Shown here: piece by piece, positions 7,763 through 16,069 of the stretch
How positions within the stretch are numbered: the stretch's first letter is position 1
How the letters are laid out: the number at the start of each line of letters is the position of its first letter
Assembly: GCA_009843525.1 (NCBI GenBank)
Contig: VYDH01000021.1
Location: 1-41,569 of the forward strand
Direction: 5' to 3'
Source of the DNA: Acidimicrobiales bacterium
GTDB taxonomy: Bacteria; Actinomycetota; Acidimicrobiia; Acidimicrobiales; Poriferisodalaceae
Length of the DNA: 41,569 bases
Translations under genes and position numbers: made by a program
Notes under the pieces: generated by a model
Seen by the model: only the letters and a program-made list of their open reading frames with translations
Database searches by the model: none
Told to the model about the DNA's origin: nothing

Positions 7763-9058
7763 ATGAAGGACCGCTACGGCCTCGAAGTGAGCACCTCATC
7801 CGCCGAAGCCCGTGACGCCTATGTCGAGGGCATCGACCGCATGCTGTCCGCCGAGGCTGGGGTCGAGGAATGCCTGACGGCGGCAATTGCGGCAGACACG
7901 AGCTTTGCCCTCCCTCATGCCGCCTTTGCCCGCCAGCACCAGCTCTACGTGCGGCCCGCCGAAGCTCGGGCCTCAGCGGAGGCTGCCGTCGAGCTGAGCC
8001 GCGCGGCGACGGTGCGGGAACAACAGCACGTCGAGATCGTGCGGCTGCTGGTTGCCGGCCAGGTGCCCCGAGCACTCGACCTCATCCGCCAACACGTCAT
8101 CGACTTTCCCCGCGACGCGTTCGCCCTCGCGCCCGCCTGCGGCGTCTTCGGCGCCATCGGCTTCAGCGGCCGCATCGGCAGGGAAGCCGAACTGCTCGCG
8201 TTCCTCGAACCGCTCGTCTCCCACTACGGCGACGACTGGTGGTTCGCCACCGTGCACGCTTTCGCCCTCATCGAGACCGGCCGGTGGGACCGGGGCCGGC
8301 AGCTTGCTGAACGTGCGCTCGAACAACGCCCGAGCACTCCACACGGTGCCCACACGCTCGTGCACGCGCTCTTCGAAGCCGGTGCCGATGACGAAGCGGT
8401 CGATTTCCTCGACGGATGGCTCGCGGGCTCAGACCGGGCGAGCGTGCTGCACTGCCACATCTGGTGGCACTACGCACTGGTGCTCATGGCAGTCAGCCGC
8501 CATGACGATGCTTGGCACGCGTTCCGCAACAACTGCCTGCCTGGGGCAACCACCAGCCCGCCGATCACCGTGTTCTCCGACTCGACGTCGTTCATGTGGC
8601 GATCTGAGCTGGCCGGCCGGCCCCGTGACCTTGATGTCTGGCAACAAGTGCGCGAGTTCTACGAAGCGCGATTCCCGCAGCCCATGGTGTTCGTGGACGC
8701 CCATGTCGGGCTGCTGTACGCAGCGCTCGGCGAAACCGAGCAGTTGCAGGCGTGCGTCGCCCAGTTGCAAGAGCTGGGCGACGCTGCACAGCTCCCCGCC
8801 GGGACCACTGGGGCCAACCTCACCCTGGCATACGCGGCATTCGAGAACGACGACTGGGCGACGGCCATCGATGTTCTCGAACCGCTGATCCCCCAAGTCG
8901 TCCGCATCGGCGGCAGCCGGGCGCAGCGTGATCTGATGACCAACACGCTGCTCGCCGCCTACGTCAAAGCTGACCGTCCCGACGACGCCCGGGCCTTTCT
9001 CGAACGTGTCACCGATCGACAGCCGTCACGACCCGTCGCGGGACTCGTCGCTGCCTGA
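7763..9058 (+). CDS. Tetratricopeptide-repeat protein, TTC38-like
   Basis: A 431-residue, alpha-helical, Trp/His-rich repeat protein resembling the tetratricopeptide repeat protein 38 (TTC38) family. Visible helical repeats include residues about 150-185 (FAL-IETGRWDRGRQLAERAL), 195-220 (LVHALFEAGADDEAVDFL) and 330-420. The HCHIWWH segment near 230 and GGSRAQRD near 393 look like family-conserved blocks. There is no signal peptide. It ends the five-gene plus-strand run that contains the selenoprotein, 48 bp after the Asp-box gene. The molecular role of bacterial TTC38-like proteins is unclear to me; protein-protein interaction is the default expectation for the fold. Confidence 0.8.
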   Translation: MKDRYGLEVSTSSAEARDAYVEGIDRMLSAEAGVEECLTAAIAADTSFALPHAAFARQHQLYVRPAEARASAEAAVELSRAATVREQQHVEIVRLLVAGQVPRALDLIRQHVIDFPRDAFALAPACGVFGAIGFSGRIGREAELLAFLEPLVSHYGDDWWFATVHAFALIETGRWDRGRQLAERALEQRPSTPHGAHTLVHALFEAGADDEAVDFLDGWLAGSDRASVLHCHIWWHYALVLMAVSRHDDAWHAFRNNCLPGATTSPPITVFSDSTSFMWRSELAGRPRDLDVWQQVREFYEARFPQPMVFVDAHVGLLYAALGETEQLQACVAQLQELGDAAQLPAGTTGANLTLAYAAFENDDWATAIDVLEPLIPQVVRIGGSRAQRDLMTNTLLAAYVKADRPDDARAFLERVTDRQPSRPVAGLVAA

Positions 9059-9110
9059 GCCTGGTTCCGACATCTGCCTGAGTCGATGGGAAGCTCCAAA
9101 CCGCCGGCGT

Positions 9111-9527
9111 TCAGAATCCGTGCCAGCCGTCGCCCGCCGCCGATTGGCGAATCCACACTTCCATCTGAGTGTCATCGAACTCGTCCTCGCCGATGTCCAC
9201 CCAGCGCGCATCAGGGTCCTTGCCCGATCCGGGCGGCGGGGGCTGCAGCAACGCCCCGTTCAGGAACGTCACCTTGACGTAGCGCGTGAACGCGTGGCAG
9301 CTCGCGAACCACCCGCGCCCCTCGACGCCATAGAAGGGCGAGTTCCACCGCACCGCTTTGCGCACGTCCGGCACGACATGCTCGATCAGGTCATCGAGCT
9401 GGCGAGCGATAGTGCCCTGCCATTCCGGCATCGCCTCGATGTAGGCCTGCACCGGGCCGTCGCCGTCGCCCTTGGGGATCTGCGGATTGCCCCCTGCGAG
9501 CAGCTTCGGCCCTGGAGCGTCCGGCAT
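9111..9527 (-). CDS. DUF1801 domain-containing protein
   Basis: A 138-residue protein with the DUF1801 (YdhG-like) pattern: an N-terminal helix VQAYIEAMPEWQGTIARQLDDLI, then V-x-D-V-R-K-A-V-R-W-N-S-P-F-Y-G and a beta-rich region ending in a Trp-containing helix. The biochemical function of the family is not established. The first ATG (9525-9527) starts on the last base of the upstream tRNA-Ala CCA, which leaves no room for a separate ribosome site. A GTG inside GDGPVQAYIE, about 25 codons later, is an alternative start that removes a Gly/Pro-rich leader. It is convergent with the TTC38-like gene, about 50 bp away. Confidence 0.8.
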   Translation of the reverse strand: MPDAPGPKLLAGGNPQIPKGDGDGPVQAYIEAMPEWQGTIARQLDDLIEHVVPDVRKAVRWNSPFYGVEGRGWFASCHAFTRYVKVTFLNGALLQPPPPGSGKDPDARWVDIGEDEFDDTQMEVWIRQSAAGDGWHGF

Positions 9528-9603
9528 GGTGGAGCTGACGGGACTCGAACCCGTGACCCCCTGCTTGCAAAGCAGGTGCTCTTGCCATCTGAGCTACAGC
9601 CCC
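9527..9603 (-). tRNA. tRNA-Ala (anticodon TGC), CCA encoded
   Basis: The minus strand folds as a full cloverleaf. The acceptor stem is GGGGCTG/CAGCTCC, the D arm is AGCTC...GAGC, and the anticodon loop is CTTTGCAAG with anticodon TGC. The T arm is ACGGG-TTCGAGT-CCCGT. Discriminator A is followed by an encoded CCA (9527-9529). Confidence 0.97.
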
Positions 9604-9676
9604 GCAGGTCGGAGGTTGAGGGTATCGGCCGGTCCCGCAAGCGAATCGGGATGAGCCGGGCTGTCCAGAGGGTGGC

Positions 9677-9976
9677 TCAGCCGGAGGGGTCGTACCCCTC
9701 GGCCACGAGCAGCCGGGACTTCAGTGCGCGGCCACGAAGTTCGGCGAGCGCGGCGAACTCGGCCGAGGCAGCGAAGGCGCTGGCTTGCTCGCGGCGGTCG
9801 AACTCCATGATGACGAGCCGGTCTGGTGCCCAATCCCCTTCGACCGCCTCCGGGTTGCCGCCACGCACAACGAACCGGCCGCCATAGGCGGCCATTGCGT
9901 CGGGAACCTTCGCAGCGAACTCCGAGAAGGCCTCGGGGTCGAGTATTTCGTTGTCGATGACGACGTAGCCCTTCAT
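9677..9976 (-). CDS. DUF1330 domain-containing protein
   Basis: A 99-residue ferredoxin-like fold protein with the DUF1330 pattern: MKGYVVIDNEILDPEAFSEF at the N-terminus, a central YGGRFVVRGG, and VIMEFDRREQASAFAASAEF. Family members are small dimeric alpha/beta-barrel proteins related to antibiotic monooxygenase-like folds, but no reaction can be assigned. It lies 73 bp upstream of the tRNA-Ala gene on the same strand. Confidence 0.87.
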   Translation of the reverse strand: MKGYVVIDNEILDPEAFSEFAAKVPDAMAAYGGRFVVRGGNPEAVEGDWAPDRLVIMEFDRREQASAFAASAEFAALAELRGRALKSRLLVAEGYDPSG

Positions 9977-10066
9977 GCCCGCTGTCCCCTTCCGATGAGC
10001 ATGCGAATTGCTGCAAGCACGCTATTCCACGCCGCACAGTCATCTAGCCAAGCTGATGCGTCAATG

Positions 10067-11809
10067 TCAGGCCGCCGATCCTTCGACCTCAACGGTCACG
10101 ACATCGATGCCGTGGTACCTGTGGTGGCGGACAGCTGCGGCGTGCAGCCGCAGCAAGCGGAACGAGAGGTCACCGACATCAGGCGTGGAGGCCTGCTCGT
10201 TGAGATACGAGATCCGGTCTTCGATGTTCTCCTCGGAGAACAGCGCCAGAAACTCCAGCTCGACCGCTCCGGAGGCGGGCCGAGCATTGAGCACCACTCG
10301 CGGCGGCACATCGCCGGGATTGTCCTCGAGCAGCTGCATCATCGCCGTGAGCGTCTCTTCCCCGGCGGCGCGCAGACGCTCGCCTGACGCACTGTTCCAC
10401 CCCATGCCGTCGCCCAACGTGCGCAAGAACCCGTCGAGATCGCCGAAGGCTGACCGGTCCAGCACCGTCTCGAACCGCTGACGCCGGCCGCTCGTCATCT
10501 CGAACACGCTGGTGAGCAGTACGGCGATGACCACGCCCACGAGCACGCCGTTGCCCAAGATCGCCGCAACCGGATCGCCGAGCAGTTCCAGGAAGCTCGG
10601 CTGGCTCTGCAGGCCGACAGCGACCGAGAGCGACAGGCCCACGATGAAGCCGCGGTGGCGGCTCAGGCCATCGCGCGTCACCGCTCGCACCCCTTCGATG
10701 AAGAGCAAGCCCAAGATCGCCATCAGCAGCGCTCCGCTGACAGGCCGCGGAATGGTGATCAGCGCAGCGACCGCCTTGGGCAGCAGCGCCAGGACGATCA
10801 GCATCGCTCCCATCACCAGACCGACCCGCCGTGCCGCCACCCGGGTGAAGCTGAGCAGGGAGATCGTGGCCGGTAGGTAGGAGATTGCGGGCAAGGTGCC
10901 GGCGATTCCCGACAGAAATACCGCCAGACCGCCCACGCCGACCGTGCGCTGCACGCCGCGGAAGTCGACAGCGCGAGCCGTGCGGCGGGAGATCTCTTGC
11001 GCTGACACGCCTTCACTCGTGGCCCGTGCCGCCACCACGGCGCTGATCACCAGGAACACCGGCAGCAGCGACCAGTAGTCGGCATCGAAGATGGAGGCGA
11101 AGCCGCGCCAGCTGCCCACATCGGGAAGGTCGAGCCACGGCGCATCGAGTGCCGGCTGGCCGTCGTACACGCCTAGGGCGACAGATCCGGCGCAGCCGAT
11201 CACGATGGCGATGGGCATGGCCCACAGACGCCACAGCCCGGTGGCCCGCAGCATCGCCAGCGCTGCCACAACCAGCGTGGCCACCCCCACGGCGGTGCCG
11301 GCCAGCTCAGAAGCACCCTCGAGCACGTCGCTGATCCGCCGCATGGCGATCGGCATGGCCGACAGCGAAATCATCATGAACGCCACACCGGCCACGACTG
11401 GTGTGATCAGCCGCCGCAGCCGTGCCAGCCCCGCAGCCATGGCCAACTGCAGCAATGAGGAAGTCACCGCCAGGCTCGCTGCCAGCGCCGGGCCGCCCTC
11501 GTTGACAGCAAGGATGCACGGGACCATGAAGGGGATGCCCGAACCCCATAGCAGGAGGTGCCCCGGACCCAGCCGTGACGCATGCAGCGCAGTGAGGACG
11601 CCAGCCACAAGCAACGCGCCGACCACCGCCCATTCGGCGTAGCTGCCGCCAGAGCCAAGAGCGGCAGGATCAACCGCAGCGGAGTAGATGACGATGAACG
11701 TGACCACGTTGGTGACGATCAGCACCGCTCCCTGTATCGCCACGTTGAGCGTCAGCAGCGCGGGCGGGCGTTCGTCTGGCTCGAAGCGAATGTCGTCGTT
11801 CACGGGCAT
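10067..11809 (-). CDS. NCS2-type (xanthine/uracil) permease with cytosolic ATPase-like tail
   Basis: A 580-residue membrane protein with about 12 hydrophobic segments in the first 430 residues, resembling the nucleobase/solute carrier 23 (xanthine/uracil permease) family. It has the inner repeat features TPVVAGVAFMMISLSAMPIA and GIAGTLPAISYLPATISLLSFTRVAARRVGLVMG. The frame stays open 109 codons further upstream, but that stretch is Arg-rich, lies antisense to the divergent MFS gene and is not family-like, so I start at the ATG at 11809 (MPVNDDIRFEPDE). The last ~140 residues are soluble; AAGEETLTAMMQLLEDN and the closing beta strands resemble a histidine-kinase-type ATPase fold, though glycine-box motifs are weak. 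The substrate is unknown. Confidence 0.82.
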   Translation of the reverse strand: MPVNDDIRFEPDERPPALLTLNVAIQGAVLIVTNVVTFIVIYSAAVDPAALGSGGSYAEWAVVGALLVAGVLTALHASRLGPGHLLLWGSGIPFMVPCILAVNEGGPALAASLAVTSSLLQLAMAAGLARLRRLITPVVAGVAFMMISLSAMPIAMRRISDVLEGASELAGTAVGVATLVVAALAMLRATGLWRLWAMPIAIVIGCAGSVALGVYDGQPALDAPWLDLPDVGSWRGFASIFDADYWSLLPVFLVISAVVAARATSEGVSAQEISRRTARAVDFRGVQRTVGVGGLAVFLSGIAGTLPAISYLPATISLLSFTRVAARRVGLVMGAMLIVLALLPKAVAALITIPRPVSGALLMAILGLLFIEGVRAVTRDGLSRHRGFIVGLSLSVAVGLQSQPSFLELLGDPVAAILGNGVLVGVVIAVLLTSVFEMTSGRRQRFETVLDRSAFGDLDGFLRTLGDGMGWNSASGERLRAAGEETLTAMMQLLEDNPGDVPPRVVLNARPASGAVELEFLALFSEENIEDRISYLNEQASTPDVGDLSFRLLRLHAAAVRHHRYHGIDVVTVEVEGSAA

Positions 11810-11856
11810 CCACCGATCTGTGGACCACGGTACCGACAGGGCAAGCTTGGGGACTG

Positions 11857-13065
11857 GTGGCATCCACATCGGATCTGACGCATTCCGGGGGATCGGCGGA
11901 CCCTGCGGCCCCGTGGTCAGTTGCGGTTGCCGCGTTTGCGGCCAACTTCGTGACGTTCGGGATTCTCTTCTCGTTCGGGGTGTTCCTGACACCGATCGCA
12001 GACGACCTCGGCACCACCACCGGCCCTGTGGCCGCCCTGTTCTCCACGGCCGTCTGCACCTATTACGCCGGCGGCGCCATCGGCGGCCGCATCGGGGATC
12101 GTTTCGGCGCCCGGCTGCTGATCGCAGCCGCAGCACTCGCCATGTCCGCAGGGCTGGCGCTCACTGCCGCCTCGGATGCGCTGTGGCAGACCTACGCCGC
12201 CTTCGGTGTGTTGGTGGGGCTGGCCACCGGCTTCTGCTACCCGTCGATGATCGGCCTCATCGGTCGCAGCTTCAGCGAACGACGGCGTCCCGCGGCGATG
12301 GGCTTCCTGCTGGCGGGCGTGGGTGCCGGAACTCTGGTGATGCCGTTGGCGAGCCACGCGTTGATCTCGACGCTGGGCTGGCGCCAGACCTACGCCGTGC
12401 TGGCTGCTGTGGCTCTCGTCGCGATCGGCTGGGCAGCCACGCGCGGCGACAGGGTGCGCACGTCGCCCGCTCGTCTTCTGGGTGTCTCCCAACTCGTGCG
12501 CTCGCGCCGCTTTCTGCTGTTCTTTGCAGCAGTCGTGGCCATCGGGCCAGGCTTCTACGCGCCGGTCGCGTTCTACAACGACTACGCGGTCGACCGCGGT
12601 GTCGCGCCGGCATTGGCCGCAGCACTGATCGGCATCTCGGGCGCGACGAGCGTCGTCGCCCGCCTGGCCTGCGGCGCACTAGGCCACCGTGCCGATCCGA
12701 TGTGGCTGTGCCGGGCGGCGTTTGCAGCCATGACGGCAGCGCTGGTGATCTGGTGGATTTCTGATGGGAACCCCGCAGTGCTGATCGCCAGTGCTGTTGC
12801 CCACGGTGTCGGCTGGGCGGTGTGGGTGACCGCAACACCGTCGGTGCTGGCCGGCTGGTACGGAGTGGAGAACCTGGGCGGCGTGATCGGCATTCACTAC
12901 ACGGGTCTCGGTGTCGGCGCGCTGGCCGGTCCGGCGGTGTGCGGCTTCATCATCGACGCCTCCGGCTTCGGACCTGCAATCGTGCTCGTCACCGTCACCA
13001 GCCTCATCGCACTCGGCCTGTTGATGCTGCCGATGCGGGAAACGGCCGTCGCAGGATCGCTGTAG
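11857..13065 (+). CDS. MFS transporter
   Basis: A 402-residue major facilitator protein with 12 predicted membrane helices in two six-helix halves. It shows the loop 2-3 motif G-G-R-I-G-D-R-F-G-A-R (about residues 75-85) and LIGRSFSERRRPAAMG near 137-152. The layout resembles the monocarboxylate/OFA-type branch of MFS. The GTG start at 11857 lies after a GGGGA site. It is divergent from the NCS2 permease, sharing a 47-bp region, and is followed 47 bp later by the methyltransferase gene on the same strand. The substrate cannot be predicted. Confidence 0.88.
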   Translation: MASTSDLTHSGGSADPAAPWSVAVAAFAANFVTFGILFSFGVFLTPIADDLGTTTGPVAALFSTAVCTYYAGGAIGGRIGDRFGARLLIAAAALAMSAGLALTAASDALWQTYAAFGVLVGLATGFCYPSMIGLIGRSFSERRRPAAMGFLLAGVGAGTLVMPLASHALISTLGWRQTYAVLAAVALVAIGWAATRGDRVRTSPARLLGVSQLVRSRRFLLFFAAVVAIGPGFYAPVAFYNDYAVDRGVAPALAAALIGISGATSVVARLACGALGHRADPMWLCRAAFAAMTAALVIWWISDGNPAVLIASAVAHGVGWAVWVTATPSVLAGWYGVENLGGVIGIHYTGLGVGALAGPAVCGFIIDASGFGPAIVLVTVTSLIALGLLMLPMRETAVAGSL

Positions 13066-13112
13066 AGCGTGCATGGATCGGCCCCGGGGCTCAGCCTCTT
13101 AGGCTCCCCCGG

Positions 13113-14150
13113 GTGAGCAGCATCTGGCAGGTCGCGCGCGGACTGAAAGCGTCGTACCGCGGCTCGGATCTTCGACACCGGGTGGCGCAGCTGAACGGAC
13201 GGCTCGACGAGACGTACGCGCCGAGCGACGGCCCGAGTTCCGACCACGCCGAGACGGCAACGGAGTACTACGACATCTGCAGCCACCTCATGATCTACGG
13301 CTGGGGTGAATCGCTCCACTTCGCACCGCTGACTCCACAGGAGAGCTTGGAAGATTCCAAGCTCCGGCATCAGCGGCTGATGATCGACAAGCTGGACTTG
13401 CGCGAGGGCATGTCGGTCATCGACGTCGGGTGCGGGATCGGCGGACCGATGCGGACGGTGGTCCGTGAAGCAGGCGTCAAGGTCACCGGCATCAACAGCA
13501 GTGAAGTCCAGCTGGCCAGGGCGAGGGAGTTGACCGCCGAAGCAGGCCTCGGCGACATGATCGACTACGTAGAGACCAGCTTCATGGACATGGGTGCCAT
13601 CGAGGACGGCACCTACGACCGGGCCTACGCGATCGAGTCGACCTGTCATGCGCCGGACAAGGTCGGCGCATTCACCGAGATCTCGCGGGTGCTGAAGCCC
13701 GGTGCGCTGTTGTGGGGTCAGGAAATGTGCCTGACAGACACGTTCGATCCCGACAACGCGAATCATCAGGAGATCAAGCGAGAACTGATGCGCGGGATCG
13801 CACTCAAGCAGATCGCGACATTCGCCGAAGTCAACCGAGCACTCGAATCAGCAGGATTCGAAGTCATCGAAGGAATTGACCGCGGAACCACAGCAAACGG
13901 ATCGGCAACACCGTGGTATCAGCCGATGGAGGCGCGCAGCGGTACACGCCGCATCACCCTGCGAGGAACACCGTTGGGTCGACAGCTCGCGATCCGGGCT
14001 GCACGCGTGGCTGAAACGTTGAGGATCCTGCCCAGAGGTACCGCCGAGATCGCCAAGCTGCTCGATCGCACCGCCGACGCCTACGTCGCCGGCGGCAAGA
14101 CGGGAATCTTCACGACGCTGTATTGCTTCGTGGCCCGCAAGTCTCCCTGA
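13113..14150 (+). CDS. Sterol C24-methyltransferase-like SAM-dependent methyltransferase
   Basis: A 345-residue class I SAM methyltransferase. The block YYD-(8)-YGWGESLHFAP (residues 52-72) closely resembles region I of sterol C24-methyltransferases (Erg6/SMT type), which binds the sterol side chain. The SAM loop VIDVGCGIGG is at 102-111, and YDRAYAIESTCHAPDK also fits the SMT subfamily. GTG at 13113 is chosen because everything upstream in this frame is antisense-like and overlaps the MFS gene; there is no strong ribosome site. The C-terminal ~70 residues correspond to the SMT C-terminal domain. The substrate may be a sterol, another polycyclic lipid, or a tocopherol-like compound; this cannot be settled here. 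Confidence 0.82.
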   Translation: MSSIWQVARGLKASYRGSDLRHRVAQLNGRLDETYAPSDGPSSDHAETATEYYDICSHLMIYGWGESLHFAPLTPQESLEDSKLRHQRLMIDKLDLREGMSVIDVGCGIGGPMRTVVREAGVKVTGINSSEVQLARARELTAEAGLGDMIDYVETSFMDMGAIEDGTYDRAYAIESTCHAPDKVGAFTEISRVLKPGALLWGQEMCLTDTFDPDNANHQEIKRELMRGIALKQIATFAEVNRALESAGFEVIEGIDRGTTANGSATPWYQPMEARSGTRRITLRGTPLGRQLAIRAARVAETLRILPRGTAEIAKLLDRTADAYVAGGKTGIFTTLYCFVARKSP

Positions 14151-14206
14151 GAGCCCCGCGGCACAGCCAACGGCGACAATCGGGAACGTCTGCTAGGAAA
14201 CCCCGC

Positions 14207-15109
14207 ATGAACATGCCTGCCATTTCGCTGGCCGCCGTGCGCGGCCGCCGTGAACGCACCCTGGAAATTGCCGCCGAGATCGAGCAACGAGGATTCAGCG
14301 GCATCTACTGCCCCTCCATGGGCGATCCGGTGGCGCTGTGCCAAGCAATTGCCCATGTCACCAACGAGATCCACTTCGGCACCTCGGTGCAGCCGATCTA
14401 CTTCCGCAACCCGGTCGACATGGCCTCGACTGCGGCATTCATCCACGAGATCTCGGGCGGCAGATTCTGGCTGGGCATCGGCGTGACGCACGGTCCCGTA
14501 CACGAGCGCCTCGGCATCACGCCGGGCAAGCCGCTCGCTGACACTCGCGAGTACATCGCTGCCATGGAGGCCGCGTCGGCACAGCACGGCGATTTGCCGC
14601 CGATCGTGCTGGCCACGCTCCGCCAGCGCATGGCCGAGCTATCGGCCGAGATCAGCTCCGGTGCCGTGTGGGCAAACGCGAGCTGCAACGACTTCCGGAA
14701 CTCCGTGGCGCACCTCGGTGACGCCGCGAGTCGTGACGACTTCTTCGTGGGGAACATGATCCCGACCGTCATCGATGACGACCTCGCCGCCGGAGCAGCG
14801 CGGAACCGCAAGACGCTCGCCGGCTACGTGTCGCTGCCGAATTACCGCAACTACTGGAAGCAGGCCGGCTGGGTCGACGAGATGGAGGCCGCCGAGACGG
14901 CGATCGCCGCGGGCGACACCGAGGCGCTGAACCGGGCGATGACCGACGACTGGCTGTCGAACGCGACGCTGTACGGCTCGGCCAGCCAGGTCCGTGACGG
15001 CGTCGAGGCATGGTTCGATGCTGGTTGCAAGACGCCGATCCTGGTGCCGTCCAGCACGAGCGGCGGCCAGCTCAAGGCGCTCGAGGAGCTCTTCGACACG
15101 TTTGCCTGA
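14207..15109 (+). CDS. LLM-class (luciferase-like) F420-type oxidoreductase
   Basis: A 300-residue TIM-barrel protein of the bacterial luciferase-like family. It opens with PAISLAAVRGRRERTLEIAAEIEQRGFSG, followed by HFGTSVQPIYFRNPVDMASTAAFIHEISGGRFWLGIGVTHGP (about 59-100), the standard strand-helix motif with GGRF-x-LGIG. In actinobacteria such proteins usually use coenzyme F420, but flavin use cannot be excluded. ATG at 14207 has an AGGAAA site at 14195-14200. It is followed 63 bp later by a second protein of the same superfamily; the two are clearly diverged, so this is not a recent duplication. Confidence 0.88.
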   Translation: MNMPAISLAAVRGRRERTLEIAAEIEQRGFSGIYCPSMGDPVALCQAIAHVTNEIHFGTSVQPIYFRNPVDMASTAAFIHEISGGRFWLGIGVTHGPVHERLGITPGKPLADTREYIAAMEAASAQHGDLPPIVLATLRQRMAELSAEISSGAVWANASCNDFRNSVAHLGDAASRDDFFVGNMIPTVIDDDLAAGAARNRKTLAGYVSLPNYRNYWKQAGWVDEMEAAETAIAAGDTEALNRAMTDDWLSNATLYGSASQVRDGVEAWFDAGCKTPILVPSSTSGGQLKALEELFDTFA

Positions 15110-15172
15110 GCCTGGGGCTGTCTCGACGGCTATCTCGGAAACACGGGCAGGCGCGCCGTTACGCTGCCGGGC

Positions 15173-16069
15173 ATGCATATCGAGCTGTTCGGATTCGACA
15201 CCACACCTGAGCGCTTCGAGGCCAGCATCCGCGAGGCCTCTGAGCAGGGCTTCCGCCGCTACTGGACGCCGCAGATCTTCGGGCACGACGCGCTGACCAC
15301 CATCGCCGTGGCTGGCCGCGAGGTACCCGGCATCCGGCTCGGCACCGCGGTGGTGCCCACCTACCCGCGGCATCCGATGATGTTGGCCCAGCAAGCACTC
15401 ACAACCCAGGCGGTGATCGGCGGACGGCTGGACCTGGGCATCGGCCCGTCGCACAAGCCAGTGGTCGAGGGCATGTGGGGCTACTCGTTCGACCGGCCCA
15501 TTGCGCATATGCGCGACTACCTGACGATCCTGACGAAGCTGATGACGGACCGCCGCGTCTCCCACGGCGGCGATGCCGTCGTCGGGCGTGGCGAGATCAC
15601 TCCCCCGGCTGCCGACGCGCCGCCGGTGTTCGTCGCGGCGCTGGGCAGCCAGATGCTGCGCCTGACCGCACGCATGGCCGACGGCACGTTCACCTGGATG
15701 ACCGGGCCAGCGACACTGCGAGATCACACTGCGCCCACCATCAACGAGGCGGCCTCCGAGGCCGGTCGGCCAGCGCCCCAGGTGGTGGCCGGTTTTCCGG
15801 TGTGCGTCACCGATGACGCAGCCACCGCCCGCGAGCGGGCTGCCAAGGACTTGGTGGTGTACGGCACGCTGCCCAGCTACCGGGCGATGCTCGACCGGGA
15901 GGGCCTCGGCGGACCGGAAGACATCGCGGTCATCGGGAGTGCAGCCGAGGTGAGCGACCGCATCAACGCGCTGGCCGACTGCGGCGTGACGTCATTCGCC
16001 GGATCGGCGTTCGGCACCCTCGACGAGCAAGCCGCCACCCGCGAGACCTTGATCAGCTTGCTGAACTGA
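15173..16069 (+). CDS. LLM-class (luciferase-like) F420-type oxidoreductase
   Basis: A 298-residue luciferase-like monooxygenase/oxidoreductase. The core VPGIRLGTAVVPTYPRHPMMLAQQALTTQAVIGGRLDLGIGPSHK (about 51-95) is typical of actinobacterial F420-dependent LLM proteins. PVFVAALGSQMLRLTARMADGTFTWMTGP near 148-180 fits the usual cofactor-binding half. The substrate is unknown. Its last 78 bases overlap the 3' end of the convergent lgt gene on the other strand. Confidence 0.9.
   Translation: MHIELFGFDTTPERFEASIREASEQGFRRYWTPQIFGHDALTTIAVAGREVPGIRLGTAVVPTYPRHPMMLAQQALTTQAVIGGRLDLGIGPSHKPVVEGMWGYSFDRPIAHMRDYLTILTKLMTDRRVSHGGDAVVGRGEITPPAADAPPVFVAALGSQMLRLTARMADGTFTWMTGPATLRDHTAPTINEAASEAGRPAPQVVAGFPVCVTDDAATARERAAKDLVVYGTLPSYRAMLDREGLGGPEDIAVIGSAAEVSDRINALADCGVTSFAGSAFGTLDEQAATRETLISLLN

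Noticed and set aside
11810..12136. N-terminal extension of the NCS2-type permease
   Set aside because: Arg-rich antisense sequence opposite the MFS gene; the natural start is the ATG at 11809.
13086..13109. Terminator hairpin between MFS and the methyltransferase gene
   Set aside because: A short AGCCT-CTT-AGGCT stem with flanking G/C runs exists, but it has a bulge and no T-run and abuts the next start; too weak to list.
12822..13112. N-terminal extension of the sterol-methyltransferase-like gene
   Set aside because: The stretch overlaps the MFS gene in another frame and is Arg/His-rich without family similarity.
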